Assembly: GCA_018667205.1 (NCBI GenBank)
Contig: JABIVN010000605.1
Span: 1 to 6,627 of the forward strand
Length of the DNA: 6,627 nucleotides
Source: Gammaproteobacteria bacterium
GTDB lineage: Bacteria > Pseudomonadota > Gammaproteobacteria > Pseudomonadales > Azotimanducaceae
Reading direction: 5' to 3'
In this document: in pieces, positions 5,892-6,627 of the stretch
Position numbering within the stretch: the stretch's first letter is position 1
How the letters are laid out: every line of letters starts with the position of its first letter
The notes under the pieces: generated by a model
The model's database searches: none
What the model saw: the letters and a program-made list of their open reading frames with translations, nothing else
Told to the model about the DNA's origin: nothing
Translations under genes and position numbers: made by a program

Positions 5892-6627
5892 CCGCCGCAC
5901 GGTTAATGGCTTTGCCTTACCACTGGTGCTGATCATATTGGCGTTACTGACAGCGCTTTCGTTTGGCCTGACACGGCTGGTCTCCGCGAACATGGGGTTA
6001 TTGCAAGAGCGCAAAACCGAATGGGCTGAAGAATTGCAGGTGCGCGATGCGCTTGATAAGGCGGCCCATATGTTGCTGGTGGGCAAGTATGATCCAAAGT
6101 CAGTTAGCGTCGGGTCGGCGACCCTGCCATTAAACGGCGCCCCGGCAATGATTGGTGGGCTAACGGTGCGAGTTCAAAGCTGGTCTGGGCTTTATAGCTT
6201 GTCTTTGATTGGTCACCAAAACACCAACGCCGTCTTTCGGCAAATGATGGACAATAAAAGTGCCCAGCTGCTTAGTGCGGAGCTGAGTGATTGGATTGAT
6301 GAGGATACCCGAAGGCGCTTTCGTGGCGGCGAGGGGGCTGATTATGCGACAAAAAAAATGGCGCAACGGCCTAGAAATGCACCCCTTAGAAGTATAGATG
6401 AGTTGTTGGAGTTGCCGTCGGTCACGCCAGATATGATGAATGGAGGCGACAACACGCCTGGGTTCAGGGACATTTTCCTGGCAGGGGGAGAAGATAATTT
6501 TGATCTGGGCACCGCCCCTGATATTCTGGTCGGCCCGTTGTTAGGGCTGTCGGGCGCCACCGCCAGAGAAGTTATCGAGGCGAGAAAAGAAGCCGACTGG
6601 TCGAAGGTTCGCTTTCTCATTGATGAA
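5881..6627 (+). CDS. gspK: Minor pseudopilin GspK, 3' end cut by the window
   Basis: GspK is the large minor pseudopilin thought to cap the pseudopilus tip. The 249 codons present run open to the right edge, so the C-terminus is missing. A short leader (MNTSRRTVNG) ends at G10|F11, followed by FALPLVLIILALL and a hydrophobic helix. Position +5 is leucine (L15) instead of glutamate; lack of Glu5 is characteristic of GspK. The T2SSK domain shows LSDWIDED (135-142), GGEGADY (149-155), LRSIDELLELP (169-179) and the region NFDLGTAPDIL (206-216), where most relatives have an N-x-N-T motif. LSGATAREVIEARK (223-236) follows. The gene overlaps gspJ by 11 bp. An eight-adenine run at 6351-6358 lies in codons 157-160. 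Family and position agree well. Confidence 0.93.
   Translation, partial: MNTSRRTVNGFALPLVLIILALLTALSFGLTRLVSANMGLLQERKTEWAEELQVRDALDKAAHMLLVGKYDPKSVSVGSATLPLNGAPAMIGGLTVRVQSWSGLYSLSLIGHQNTNAVFRQMMDNKSAQLLSAELSDWIDEDTRRRFRGGEGADYATKKMAQRPRNAPLRSIDELLELPSVTPDMMNGGDNTPGFRDIFLAGGEDNFDLGTAPDILVGPLLGLSGATAREVIEARKEADWSKVRFLIDE

Overview
The window comes from a Gram-negative bacterium, most likely a gammaproteobacterium. It has moderate GC by eye, an envelope-glycan type glycosyltransferase, and a tightly packed type II secretion system (T2SS, general secretory pathway) gene cluster. No species-level marker is visible. No tRNA, rRNA, CRISPR array, integrase, transposase or phage gene was seen.

Layout. 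Positions 1-117 are nine head-to-tail copies of a 13-bp unit, probably continuing beyond the left edge. The last copy runs into the 3' end of a minus-strand family 2 glycosyltransferase (112-927) and supplies its final glycine codon and stop. A 100-bp divergent intergenic region (928-1027) holds two small inverted repeats and weak promoter-like boxes. From 1028 to the right edge the plus strand carries gspE, gspF, gspG, gspH, gspI, gspJ and a 3'-truncated gspK. These genes overlap or lie within about 20 bp of each other, so they are almost certainly one operon.

How the genes work together. GspE is the cytoplasmic ATPase and GspF the inner-membrane platform protein. Together they drive assembly of a periplasmic pseudopilus made of the major pseudopilin GspG and the minor pseudopilins GspH, I, J and K. 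All five pseudopilins show a prepilin-peptidase type Gly|Phe cleavage site followed by a hydrophobic helix. The outer-membrane secretin GspD, GspC, GspL, GspM and the prepilin peptidase GspO are not in the window. The order starts at E without C and D, which recalls the Xanthomonas xps arrangement (E-F-G-H-I-J-K-L-M-N-D). L, M and perhaps N and D would then lie to the right, but that is a prediction.

The secretion genes look ordinary and intact. The least explained part is the 13-bp array and the way it terminates the glycosyltransferase gene.
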